64,000 bases of DNA, taken from UBA2334 sp964396895. GTDB lineage: Bacteria > Pseudomonadota > Gammaproteobacteria > Burkholderiales > Burkholderiaceae_C. Below are positions 57,072-64,000 of the stretch, piece by piece (within the stretch, counting starts at the first letter, position 1; every line of letters starts with the position of its first letter). Under the pieces are notes generated by a model. The model was not told where the DNA came from and ran no database searches. It was given only the letters and a program-made list of their open reading frames with translations. The translations under genes and the position numbers were made by a program. The stretch spans positions 1 through 64,000 of the forward strand of contig CAYNGJ010000015.1 of NCBI GenBank assembly GCA_964396895.1, written 5' to 3'.

Positions 57072-58499
57072 ATGAGCAAGCAATTTGATGTCATCGTCAT
57101 CGGTGGCGGTCCCGGCGGCTACATCGCGGCCATTCGCGCAGCACAACTCGGCTTCAACGTCGCCTGCATTGACGAGTGGAAAAACGACAAGGGCGGCCCC
57201 GCACCCGGTGGCACCTGCACCAACGTGGGTTGCATTCCCTCCAAAGCGCTGCTGCAATCGTCCGAGCACTTTGACCAGGCCAGCCACCACTTTGCCGATC
57301 ACGGCATTGGCGTCAAAGGCCTGAGCATGGACGTGGCCAAAATGGTCGCCCGCAAAGACGCCGTGGTCAAGCAAAACAACGACGGCATCCTGTACCTGCT
57401 CAAGAAGAACAAGGTCAGCTTTTTCCATGGCCGGGGGTCTTTTGGCAAAGTGGTGCCCAACGGCTACGAAATCCAGGTCAGTGGCGCCAATGCGGAAACG
57501 CTGGAAGGCAAACAAATCATCGTGGCCACGGGTTCCAATGCCCGTGCGTTGCCCGGCACTCCCTTCGACGAAGAGCTGGTGCTGTCCAACGAAGGTGCGC
57601 TGCGCATCGGCACCGTGCCCAAGAAGCTGGCCTTGATAGGCTCTGGCGTGATCGGCTTGGAAATGGGATCCGTGTGGCGCCGCCTGGGATCAGAAGTCAC
57701 CATTCTGGAGGGTTTGCCCACTTTCCTGGGCGCCGTGGACGAGCAAATTGCCAAAGAAGCCAAGAAGGCGTTCGACAAGCAAGGTCTGAAAATCGAATTG
57801 GGCGTTCAGGTCGGCGACATCAAGACCGCCAAGAAGGGCGTCAGCATTGCCTACACCAACGCCAAAGGCGAAGCACAGAAGCTGGATGTGGACAAACTCA
57901 TTGTCTCCATTGGCCGCGTGCCCAACACCATTGGGCTGAACGCCGAAGCCATTGGCCTGCAATTGGACGAGCGCGGTGCCATTGTGGTGGACGAGCAGTG
58001 CCGCACCAACCTGCTGGGTGTCTGGGCGGTGGGCGACGTGGTGCGTGGCCCCATGCTGGCCCACAAGGCTGAAGAGGAGGGCGTGGCCGTGGCCGAGCGC
58101 ATTGCTGGTCAGCATGGTCACGTCAACTTCAACACCATTCCCTGGGTCATCTACACCAGTCCGGAAATTGCCTGGGTTGGACGCACCGAGCAACAGCTGA
58201 AGGCCGATGGCGTGAAGTACAAGGCTGGCACCTTCCCCTTCCTGGCCAACGGGCGAGCCCGCGCCCTGGGCGACACCACCGGCATGGTCAAGTTCCTGGC
58301 CGACGCCGCGACCGACGAAATCCTGGGTGTTCACATCGTGGGCCCCATGGCCAGCGAGCTGATTGCCGAGGCTGTGGTGGCCATGGAATTCCGCGCCAGC
58401 GCGGAAGACATCGCCCGCATCTGCCACGCCCACCCGTCGCTCAGCGAAGCCACCAAAGAAGCGGCCCTGGCCGTCGACAAGCGTACTTTGAACTTCTGA
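57072..58499 (+). CDS. lpd: dihydrolipoamide dehydrogenase (2-oxoglutarate dehydrogenase E3)
   Basis: This 475-residue flavoenzyme lacks a lipoyl domain. Motifs are IGGGPGGYIAAIRAAQLGFN (FAD), the redox pair in GGTCTNVGCIPSKALLQSS, IGSGVIGLEMGSVW (NAD) and the catalytic CHAHPSLSEATKEAAL. ATG 57072 is chosen; the in-frame ATG at 57015 lies in the repeat. The operon position after sucB assigns it to the 2-oxoglutarate complex, distinct from the lipoyl-bearing E3 at 31.1 kb. zapE starts one base after its stop codon. Confidence 0.97.
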   Translation: MSKQFDVIVIGGGPGGYIAAIRAAQLGFNVACIDEWKNDKGGPAPGGTCTNVGCIPSKALLQSSEHFDQASHHFADHGIGVKGLSMDVAKMVARKDAVVKQNNDGILYLLKKNKVSFFHGRGSFGKVVPNGYEIQVSGANAETLEGKQIIVATGSNARALPGTPFDEELVLSNEGALRIGTVPKKLALIGSGVIGLEMGSVWRRLGSEVTILEGLPTFLGAVDEQIAKEAKKAFDKQGLKIELGVQVGDIKTAKKGVSIAYTNAKGEAQKLDVDKLIVSIGRVPNTIGLNAEAIGLQLDERGAIVVDEQCRTNLLGVWAVGDVVRGPMLAHKAEEEGVAVAERIAGQHGHVNFNTIPWVIYTSPEIAWVGRTEQQLKADGVKYKAGTFPFLANGRARALGDTTGMVKFLADAATDEILGVHIVGPMASELIAEAVVAMEFRASAEDIARICHAHPSLSEATKEAALAVDKRTLNF

Positions 58500-58500
58500 C

Positions 58501-59604
58501 ATGGGTGTCGGTGTCATTGCCGCGTATGACAAGGCCCTGAGCGATCGGGGCTTTGTCAGCGATCCAGCACAGGTCCACGCCATTCGCGCCCTTGAGCGTT
58601 GCGCCACGGAGTGGGCGGCCTACAAGCACAAACGCTCCAACTCGCTGAAAAAATTGTTTGTGCGCCCGGAAATACCGCGCGGCGTGTACATGTATGGTGG
58701 GGTAGGGCGGGGTAAAAGCTTCCTGATGGATTGCTTTTTTCACGCCGTTCCCATTCAACGCAAAACAAGGCTGCACTTCCACGAATTCATGCGCGAAGTG
58801 CACCGGGAACTGCGGGAGCTGCAGGGCATCGTCAACCCGCTGGACGAGCTGGGCAAACGCATGGCGCAGCGATACAAGCTGATTTGCTTCGATGAATTTC
58901 ACGTGGCAGACGTGACCGATGCCATGGTGCTGCACCGTTTGCTGGATGCCCTCTTCAAGCACGGGGTGGGGTTTGTCACCACGTCCAACTTTCACCCCGA
59001 TGGGCTGTACCCCGATGGCTTGCACCGCGATCGCATTCTGCCGGCCATCGAGTTGCTGAAGCAGCGGCTGGAAGTGATCAATGTGGACCACGGTACCGAC
59101 TACCGTCACCGGGCCCTGGAACACGTCCACCTGTACCACACCCCCCTGAACGCCGAGGCTGACCAGGCCATGGAACGGGCCTTCAACGACATCGCCGAAG
59201 CGGGGGACGAGACACCGGTGCTCACCATTGAGTCGCGTCAAATCCAGGCCCATCGCAAAGCGGGGGGGCTCATCTGGTTCGACTTCAAGACCCTGTGTGG
59301 TGGCCCACGCTCACAAAACGATTACCTGGAGCTGGCCTCACAGTTCCACACGCTGATGCTGAGCAACGTGCCCCAGATGTCGGTGCGCATGGCCAGCGAG
59401 GCCCGTCGGTTCACCTGGTTGGTCGATGTGCTGTATGACCGAAAGGTCAAACTCGTCATGTCGGCCGAGGTACCGCCCGAGCAGTTGTATGTGGAAGGCC
59501 CCATGGCGCACGAGTTTCCCCGCACGGTGTCCCGGTTGGTGGAAATGCAATCCGCAGAATTTCTGGCCGAACCCCACCGCATGGTGGACACCTCCTTGAC
59601 GTGA
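58501..59604 (+). CDS. zapE: cell division protein ZapE (AFG1-like ATPase)
   Basis: This 367-residue P-loop ATPase belongs to the AFG1/ZapE family, which in E. coli binds FtsZ at the division site. Walker A is YGGVGRGKSFLMD (near residue 62), Walker B is LICFDEFHVAD, and the sensor region VTTSNFHPDGLYPDGLHRDR is typical. It starts one base after lpd, so it is the distal gene of the sucAB-lpd operon, an arrangement I recognise from other Burkholderiales. It converges on the PP2C gene with 34 bases between. Confidence 0.93.
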   Translation: MGVGVIAAYDKALSDRGFVSDPAQVHAIRALERCATEWAAYKHKRSNSLKKLFVRPEIPRGVYMYGGVGRGKSFLMDCFFHAVPIQRKTRLHFHEFMREVHRELRELQGIVNPLDELGKRMAQRYKLICFDEFHVADVTDAMVLHRLLDALFKHGVGFVTTSNFHPDGLYPDGLHRDRILPAIELLKQRLEVINVDHGTDYRHRALEHVHLYHTPLNAEADQAMERAFNDIAEAGDETPVLTIESRQIQAHRKAGGLIWFDFKTLCGGPRSQNDYLELASQFHTLMLSNVPQMSVRMASEARRFTWLVDVLYDRKVKLVMSAEVPPEQLYVEGPMAHEFPRTVSRLVEMQSAEFLAEPHRMVDTSLT

Positions 59605-59638
59605 GCGCGCGTGGCCCACGATGTGCGCTGCCTGCGAG

Positions 59639-60397
59639 TCAGTCGCGGGGCCCCAGCTTGACCACCACCACGGAGAGGTTGTCCCCGTGGCCCTGCGCCC
59701 TGTCCCGGGCCAACCTGATCAAGGCTTCACACGCTTCCTTGGCCGAATGCTGCTCGACGATTCTGGCCATTTCCCCATCGGAAAAGTAGTGCCACACACC
59801 ATCGCTGCAAGCCACGAAAACGTCGCCTGCCGCGATGACTTGGATGGTGTGTTCTCCGTGCGGAGGTGCCGCAGATGCCCCCAGACAACCCGTCAACACA
59901 TTGGATTGCGGATGGTTATGGGCTTGCTCCGGGGTCAACAGACCTTTATCAACCAGCGTTTGCACGTAGGAGTGGTCTGTGGTGCGGCGAACCAACTGGC
60001 CGGAGTGGAAGTGGTAGATGCGCGAATCACCGGAGTGCACCCAATGGCAGCTGGCATTGGGCATGAGCAAAAAGGCTGCAATGGTGCTGTGGGGTTCCTG
60101 CTCGGCAGACACCGCAGTCAGCTGAATGACGGTGTGGGCTTCTTGAATGATATTTTGCAGAAATTCGGGGGCGGATTCGGTGTCAGGTGAAAACCGCTCG
60201 AACAGCTGCTGCGCCGTCATCAGGACTTGGTCGGACGCTTTGCGGCCCCCGCTGCGTCCACCCATGCCATCGGCCACAACACCCAGCACACAGCCGGGGA
60301 CGTGGCTGTGCGACCAAACACCCAACTGATCCTGCTGGTAGTCGCGGTCGCCCTTGTGGAGGCCGGTGCCCGCCGTGATGCGGTAGCTGCTGGCCAT
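59639..60397 (-). CDS. PP2C-family serine/threonine protein phosphatase
   Basis: This 252-residue metal-dependent phosphatase has the PPM motifs: DRDYQQDQLGVW, VVADGMGGRSGGRKAS (metal-binding Asp-Gly), WVHSGDSRIYHF and VFVACSDGVWHYFSD. It is cytoplasmic with no extra domains. It lies 43 bases downstream of bamD on the same strand. A partner kinase is not in the window; such phosphatases often work with Hanks-type kinases or type VI secretion regulators. Confidence 0.93.
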   Translation of the reverse strand: MASSYRITAGTGLHKGDRDYQQDQLGVWSHSHVPGCVLGVVADGMGGRSGGRKASDQVLMTAQQLFERFSPDTESAPEFLQNIIQEAHTVIQLTAVSAEQEPHSTIAAFLLMPNASCHWVHSGDSRIYHFHSGQLVRRTTDHSYVQTLVDKGLLTPEQAHNHPQSNVLTGCLGASAAPPHGEHTIQVIAAGDVFVACSDGVWHYFSDGEMARIVEQHSAKEACEALIRLARDRAQGHGDNLSVVVVKLGPRD

Positions 60398-60440
60398 CAG
60401 CCGTGCGGTGTGAATGCCATCACAACGCTGGTGACCTTCA

Positions 60441-61253
60441 TCACCACAACTTCCACCAAGGGTCCTTGGCCTGCTGAAAACCCTTGGTCAGGTAGGAGGA
60501 TTGGGGATAATTTTTCACGAGCACCCGTTTGGCGTCGTCTTTCAGGCTGGTCATGCCCAAGGCGTCGTATGCCACCACCAGGATGTAGAGCGCTTCTTCC
60601 AGTGCGGGGGAGTTGGGGTAATCGGTGATGGCTGTCTGAGCACGGTTGGCCGCGGCCACATAGGCAGTCCTGTCCAGGTAGTACCGCGCCACGTGAACTT
60701 CGTGCTCTGCCAGCGAATTGACGATGTAGGTCATTCGCAAACGACTGTCCGGTGTGTACCGGGAGTCGGGGAAGCGTGCCACCAGGTCACGGAACGACTC
60801 GAAAGACTCTTTGGCGGCAGCCTGATCTCGCTCAGACAGGTTCTGTTGAGACAGAAAACCGAACATGCCCAGGTTGTCATTGAAGGCCGTGAGCCCTTTC
60901 AGGTACAGGGCGTAATCCAATGCGGGGCTGGCGGGATGGGTTTTCATGAACCTGTCCAACGTGGCCTGCGCCTGGGCCAAGTCTCCGGCCTTGTATTGGG
61001 CAAACGCCTTGTCCAACTGGGCTTGTTGGGCCAGTGGCGTACCGGCCGCGCGTCCCTCCAGTTTCTCCAGCAGGGTCACGGCTTTGTCAAAATTGCCCGA
61101 TTCACGTTCTTCACGCGCCTCAGACTGGATTCTTTGCGTGCTCCAATTGACGGTGGGGTCTTTGGGCGACGATGAGCAGCCGCTCAGTCCCATGACGCCT
61201 GCGGCAAACAGCAATGCTGCACCTTGTCGAAACGATAATTTGGGGCCTTGCAT
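60441..61253 (-). CDS. bamD: outer membrane protein assembly lipoprotein BamD
   Basis: This 270-residue lipoprotein is the essential partner of BamA. The signal peptide ends in the lipobox LSGC with acylated Cys26. TPR-like helix pairs follow, including LAQAQATLDRFMKTHPASPA and FESFRDLVARFPDSRY, the characteristic BamD segment. The start at 61253 is preferred; a frame from 61352 would run through the divergent rluD start. It is divergent from rluD, as in E. coli. Confidence 0.95.
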   Translation of the reverse strand: MQGPKLSFRQGAALLFAAGVMGLSGCSSSPKDPTVNWSTQRIQSEAREERESGNFDKAVTLLEKLEGRAAGTPLAQQAQLDKAFAQYKAGDLAQAQATLDRFMKTHPASPALDYALYLKGLTAFNDNLGMFGFLSQQNLSERDQAAAKESFESFRDLVARFPDSRYTPDSRLRMTYIVNSLAEHEVHVARYYLDRTAYVAAANRAQTAITDYPNSPALEEALYILVVAYDALGMTSLKDDAKRVLVKNYPQSSYLTKGFQQAKDPWWKLW

Positions 61254-61283
61254 GACACCCTTTCTAGAGCTGGAACCACCACA

Positions 61284-62306
61284 TTGAAGAGCGAAATTAT
61301 ATCGACCGACCCGGACACCTCCGCACTGGATCTGGAAGCCGAACAACGCCACTTTCTGGTGTCACCCGACTGGCATGGCCAGCGGGTGGACAAGTGCCTC
61401 GCAGGCCTGCTGGGCGAGTTCTCCCGTTCTTACCTCCAGCAGTTGATGCAACAGGGAGACGTCACCTTGAACGAGCAGGTGCTGACGAAGGCCTCCGCCA
61501 AAGTGCGCGCAGGTGACCACATTTGTGTGTCCCTCAGGCCCACGGACCAAGCTCAGGCTTTCAAGGCTGAGGCCATTGGCCTGGACATCGTCCATGAGGA
61601 TGACGACTTGCTGGTCATCAACAAGCCGGCGGGTTTGGTGGTTCATCCGGCGGCAGGTCACTGGTCTGGCACCCTGATGAACGGATTGCTTCACCACCAC
61701 GGGGGTGCGCAAATGCTGCCGCGTGCCGGCATCGTGCACAGACTGGACAAAGACACATCGGGATTGATGGTGGTTGCCAAGACGCGCACGGTGATGGAAG
61801 CCTTGGTGCGTCAGATTGCGGCCCGTGACATCCATCGGTATTACCTGGCCATCGCCGAAAAGGTGTGGTCACATTTGGGCGTGGTCAGCGTGACGGAGTC
61901 ACTGGGGCGCGACCCTGCCAACCGGCTCAGGATGGCCGTGCTGGCACGCGATGCCAGTACGGCCAAGCCCGCACGTACGCTGTTCAAACCGGTGGCCACC
62001 AACGGTGATGTGAACCTGGTGGCGTGCAAGCTGTACACCGGGCGCACACACCAGATTCGGGTTCACCTAGCCTGGTATGGGCACCCGATTTTGGGCGATC
62101 TGGTGTACGGTGGTCATGTGCGGCTGGGCATGACGCGGCAGGCACTTCATGCCACGCGACTGGAATTCGTTCACCCCGTCACCGGGCAAGGCATGGGGTT
62201 TGAGGCACCCCTGCCCGCAGACATGGAAAAAGTTCTCCAAGACCAGTCCCTGCACTACAATACAGCGTCTTTGGGGTTAGCCACTTTTGGCCTTCCCCCT
62301 GACTGA
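61284..62306 (+). CDS. rluD: 23S rRNA pseudouridine synthase RluD
   Basis: This protein of about 340 residues makes pseudouridines in helix 69 of 23S rRNA (known for RluD). An S4 RNA-binding domain (about 30-95) precedes the catalytic domain, whose Asp lies in GIVHRLDKDTSGLMVVAKT. The C-terminal YTGRTHQIRVHLAWYGHPI is complete. I use TTG 61284; the longer TTG 61248 would overlap the bamD start. The true start is uncertain because no ATG exists in range. Confidence 0.92.
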   Translation: MKSEIISTDPDTSALDLEAEQRHFLVSPDWHGQRVDKCLAGLLGEFSRSYLQQLMQQGDVTLNEQVLTKASAKVRAGDHICVSLRPTDQAQAFKAEAIGLDIVHEDDDLLVINKPAGLVVHPAAGHWSGTLMNGLLHHHGGAQMLPRAGIVHRLDKDTSGLMVVAKTRTVMEALVRQIAARDIHRYYLAIAEKVWSHLGVVSVTESLGRDPANRLRMAVLARDASTAKPARTLFKPVATNGDVNLVACKLYTGRTHQIRVHLAWYGHPILGDLVYGGHVRLGMTRQALHATRLEFVHPVTGQGMGFEAPLPADMEKVLQDQSLHYNTASLGLATFGLPPD

Positions 62307-62365
62307 CCTGCCAACGGGTCCTTCCACCTGCGTGTCGCGGGTGCACTTATCCCACGCTCAGCCCA

Positions 62366-62989
62366 ATGAATTCGGCGCATGCTCGCAGCATCGTGGAAGC
62401 TGCACTGATTTGCAGTCCGCAACCTCTGTCCCTGAAAGATCTGCAAGTCATGTTTGACGGCGAGGTCGGCATGGACACGCTCAAGTATTTGCTGGCCGAT
62501 TTGCAAAAGGCTTGGGAGGGCAGGGGCGTGGAGTTGGTGGAAGTGGTGTCGGGTTGGCGCTTCCAGTCCAAGCCTGCATTTCGCCATTTTCTGGACAAGC
62601 TACACCCGGAGAAACCACCGAAATATTCCCGAGCAACCCTGGAAACGCTGGCCATCATTGCCTACAAGCAGCCGGTCACCCGGGGAGACATGGAAGAAAT
62701 CCGAGGGGTGACCATCAACTCGCAATTGCTCAAGCAGTTGGAGGACCGGGGCTGGGTGGAGGTGATAGGACACCGTGACACAGTGGGTCGGCCCGCTTTG
62801 TTCGCCACCACCCGCCAGTTCTTGGACGACCTGGGACTGAAATCGTTGGACGGGTTGCCACTGCTGGAGGGAAGCCTCATGGCATTGGCGCCAGACACGT
62901 CACCTGAGCTGCCTTTGACGACCCAAGACACCGAAGCGACTGGTTCGCCCGACAACACCCCCACCGAAGCTGAGCCCCTCTCAACTTGA
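62366..62989 (+). CDS. scpB: segregation and condensation protein B
   Basis: This 207-residue protein is ScpB, the winged-helix partner of kleisin ScpA in the SMC-like condensin. The N-terminus SIVEAALICSPQPLSLKDLQ and the second winged helix EKPPKYSRATLETLAIIAYK with QPVTRGDMEEIRGV are diagnostic. It ends with an acidic, low-complexity tail. scpA is not in the window. rluB follows after 28 bases, a conserved pairing. Confidence 0.94.
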   Translation: MNSAHARSIVEAALICSPQPLSLKDLQVMFDGEVGMDTLKYLLADLQKAWEGRGVELVEVVSGWRFQSKPAFRHFLDKLHPEKPPKYSRATLETLAIIAYKQPVTRGDMEEIRGVTINSQLLKQLEDRGWVEVIGHRDTVGRPALFATTRQFLDDLGLKSLDGLPLLEGSLMALAPDTSPELPLTTQDTEATGSPDNTPTEAEPLST

Positions 62990-63017
62990 CCACCCAATTG
63001 CCCTGAGCTCTTACCAC

Positions 63018-64000
63018 ATGCCTTCACGCACCCCAATACACCCTGCGGCCACAGACGCCTTTGCGGACAAACCGCTGGTTGCCGATGGACTGGCTTCACC
63101 CCCCGGTGGCCCTGGTGACAGTGCTGTTGACCAGGGGGTGGACTTTGCGGCCGTGGTCAGCGGCGAGTTCGATCAGGCAGAAGCGCTTGAGCCCGTTCCC
63201 CTGGCCAAACGCGTACTGCTGCCGGAGCCAGACAGTCCCAAGCTCCACAAAGTGCTGGCACAGGCAGGCATGGGGTCGCGACTGGAAATGGAAAAGCTCA
63301 TTCTGGAGGGGCGAATTTCCGTCAATGGACAGCCTGCCCACGTCGGCCAACGCGTGCAGTATGGCGACGTGATCAAAGTCAACGGCAAGCCATTGCGGGT
63401 GCGGCTGGCCCCACCTCCGCCGAGGGTGTTGGCGTATCACAAACCAGCTGGTGAGGTGGTGACCCATGACGACCCGCAAAACCGCCCCACAGTGTTCCGG
63501 CGCCTTCCGCGTGTCTATCAAGGCAAATGGCAGTCCGTGGGGCGCCTGGACTTGAACACGGAAGGCCTGCTGTTGTTCACCAATGCGGGCGCATTGGCCA
63601 ACCAACTCATGCACCCCCGCTTTGGTCTGGAGCGGGAATATGCTGTGCGCGTGCTGGGCGCACTCAACAACGAGGAAAAGGCTAAGCTGCTGGCCGGCGT
63701 GAAACTGGAAGACGGTCCTGCCCAATTCAAGACCATCGAGGACGGCGGCGGTGACGGTGCCAACTGCTGGTACCGGGTGACCATCGCCGAAGGCCGCAAT
63801 AGGGAAGTGCGACGCATGTTTGAAGCCATCGGCCATGCCGTGAGCCGACTGATTCGCATTCGGTATGGTGCCGTGGTGTTGCCGCGCGGCCTCAAGCGCG
63901 GTGCCTGGGTAGAACTGGACGCCGCAGACATTGACTCGCTCACCCGGGCGGTGGATGGTCGTTCTTCTAAGCCAGCCGCGCCGGATGCCAGGGCTTTGCC
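63018..64000 (+). CDS. rluB: 23S rRNA pseudouridine synthase RluB (3' end beyond window)
   Basis: This gene is open from ATG 63018 to the right edge without a stop (327 codons seen), so only the 5' part is present. After about 75 variable residues come an S4 domain (KLHKVLAQAGMGSRLEMEKL) and the catalytic motif GRLDLNTEGLLLFTNAG with the active Asp, then LMHPRFGLEREYAVRVLG. RluB and RluE/F-type enzymes share these motifs; the pairing with scpB favours RluB, which modifies 23S rRNA. Confidence 0.92.
   Translation, partial: MPSRTPIHPAATDAFADKPLVADGLASPPGGPGDSAVDQGVDFAAVVSGEFDQAEALEPVPLAKRVLLPEPDSPKLHKVLAQAGMGSRLEMEKLILEGRISVNGQPAHVGQRVQYGDVIKVNGKPLRVRLAPPPPRVLAYHKPAGEVVTHDDPQNRPTVFRRLPRVYQGKWQSVGRLDLNTEGLLLFTNAGALANQLMHPRFGLEREYAVRVLGALNNEEKAKLLAGVKLEDGPAQFKTIEDGGGDGANCWYRVTIAEGRNREVRRMFEAIGHAVSRLIRIRYGAVVLPRGLKRGAWVELDAADIDSLTRAVDGRSSKPAAPDARAL

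Noticed and set aside
31072..58499. Two dihydrolipoamide dehydrogenase genes as a recent duplication
   Set aside because: The two E3 proteins differ in domain content and in sequence throughout and each is in its own complex operon, so they are old paralogues rather than a recent event.
1..64000. CRISPR array, prophage, integron, toxin-antitoxin or classical defence island
   Set aside because: No regularly spaced repeats, integrase, transposase or defence-type gene was seen. The repeated elements present are single or paired AT-rich copies, not arrays.
1..64000. tRNA or rRNA genes
   Set aside because: No cloverleaf-like region with a TTCGA-type arm was recognised in the intergenic gaps.

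Overview
The window looks like a chromosomal core segment of a betaproteobacterium of the order Burkholderiales, most likely family Comamonadaceae (Rhodoferax/Polaromonas/Limnohabitans-like). The basis is high-GC coding DNA, the gene order rpsB-tsf-pyrH-frr-uppS-cdsA-dxr-rseP-bamA-skp-lpxD-fabZ-lpxA-lpxB-rnhB, a pyruvate dehydrogenase E3 carrying its own lipoyl domain, a PHB phasin, and a scattered AT-rich repeat with the core CTAGCGCTT that I associate with this family. The genus is an inference. I see no tRNA, rRNA, CRISPR array, prophage or insertion sequence.

Layout. (1) 1-15.1 kb: one long run of + strand genes for translation factors, isoprenoid, phospholipid and lipid A precursors and outer-membrane assembly, ending with rnhB and a SpoU/TrmH RNA methyltransferase. 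(2) 15.2-23.1 kb: an exported DUF1566 protein, carA-leuE-carB with an amino-acid exporter between the two synthetase subunits, greA, a DUF4149 membrane protein, and folD on the - strand. (3) 23.2-33.1 kb: a FixJ-type response regulator and a PAS histidine kinase on the - strand, divergent from the pyruvate dehydrogenase operon aceE-aceF-lpdA. (4) 33.1-43.3 kb: the most variable part. It holds an AraC-type gene remnant, a chemoreceptor, an AraC regulator, a DUF2867 protein, an amidase, an all-helical protein that I suspect is NIT-like and that overlaps a PAS-PAS-GGDEF-EAL protein, about 1 kb with a decayed SEC-C gene and paired repeats, and a crotonase-family enzyme. (5) 43.3-49.9 kb: a polysaccharide deacetylase, lemA with two TPM-domain genes, a phasin with two PhaR-like boxes, a diheme cytochrome c and rhodanese pair behind a perfect FNR-type box, an NlpC/P60 peptidase and an isochorismatase-fold hydrolase. 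(6) 50-64 kb: prpE, an ArsR-type regulator, the 2-oxoglutarate dehydrogenase operon sucA-sucB-lpd followed by zapE, a PP2C phosphatase, bamD divergent from rluD, scpB, and rluB running off the right edge.

How the genes connect. Regions 1 and 6 supply the BAM machinery (bamA, bamD), the periplasmic chaperone Skp and lipid A synthesis. Regions 3 and 6 hold two complete 2-oxoacid dehydrogenase complexes, each with its own E3. Regions 4 and 5 carry environmental sensing (chemoreceptor, c-di-GMP enzyme, two-component pair, FNR-type box) and carbon storage.

The signals I think most deserve follow-up are the dispersed repeat family, which also appears inside four protein genes; the possible NIT-like/c-di-GMP gene pair; the promoter architectures of the phasin and the cytochrome c operon; the terminator placed almost on top of the folD start codon; and the amidase that has apparently lost its stop codon and now reads through a promoter.
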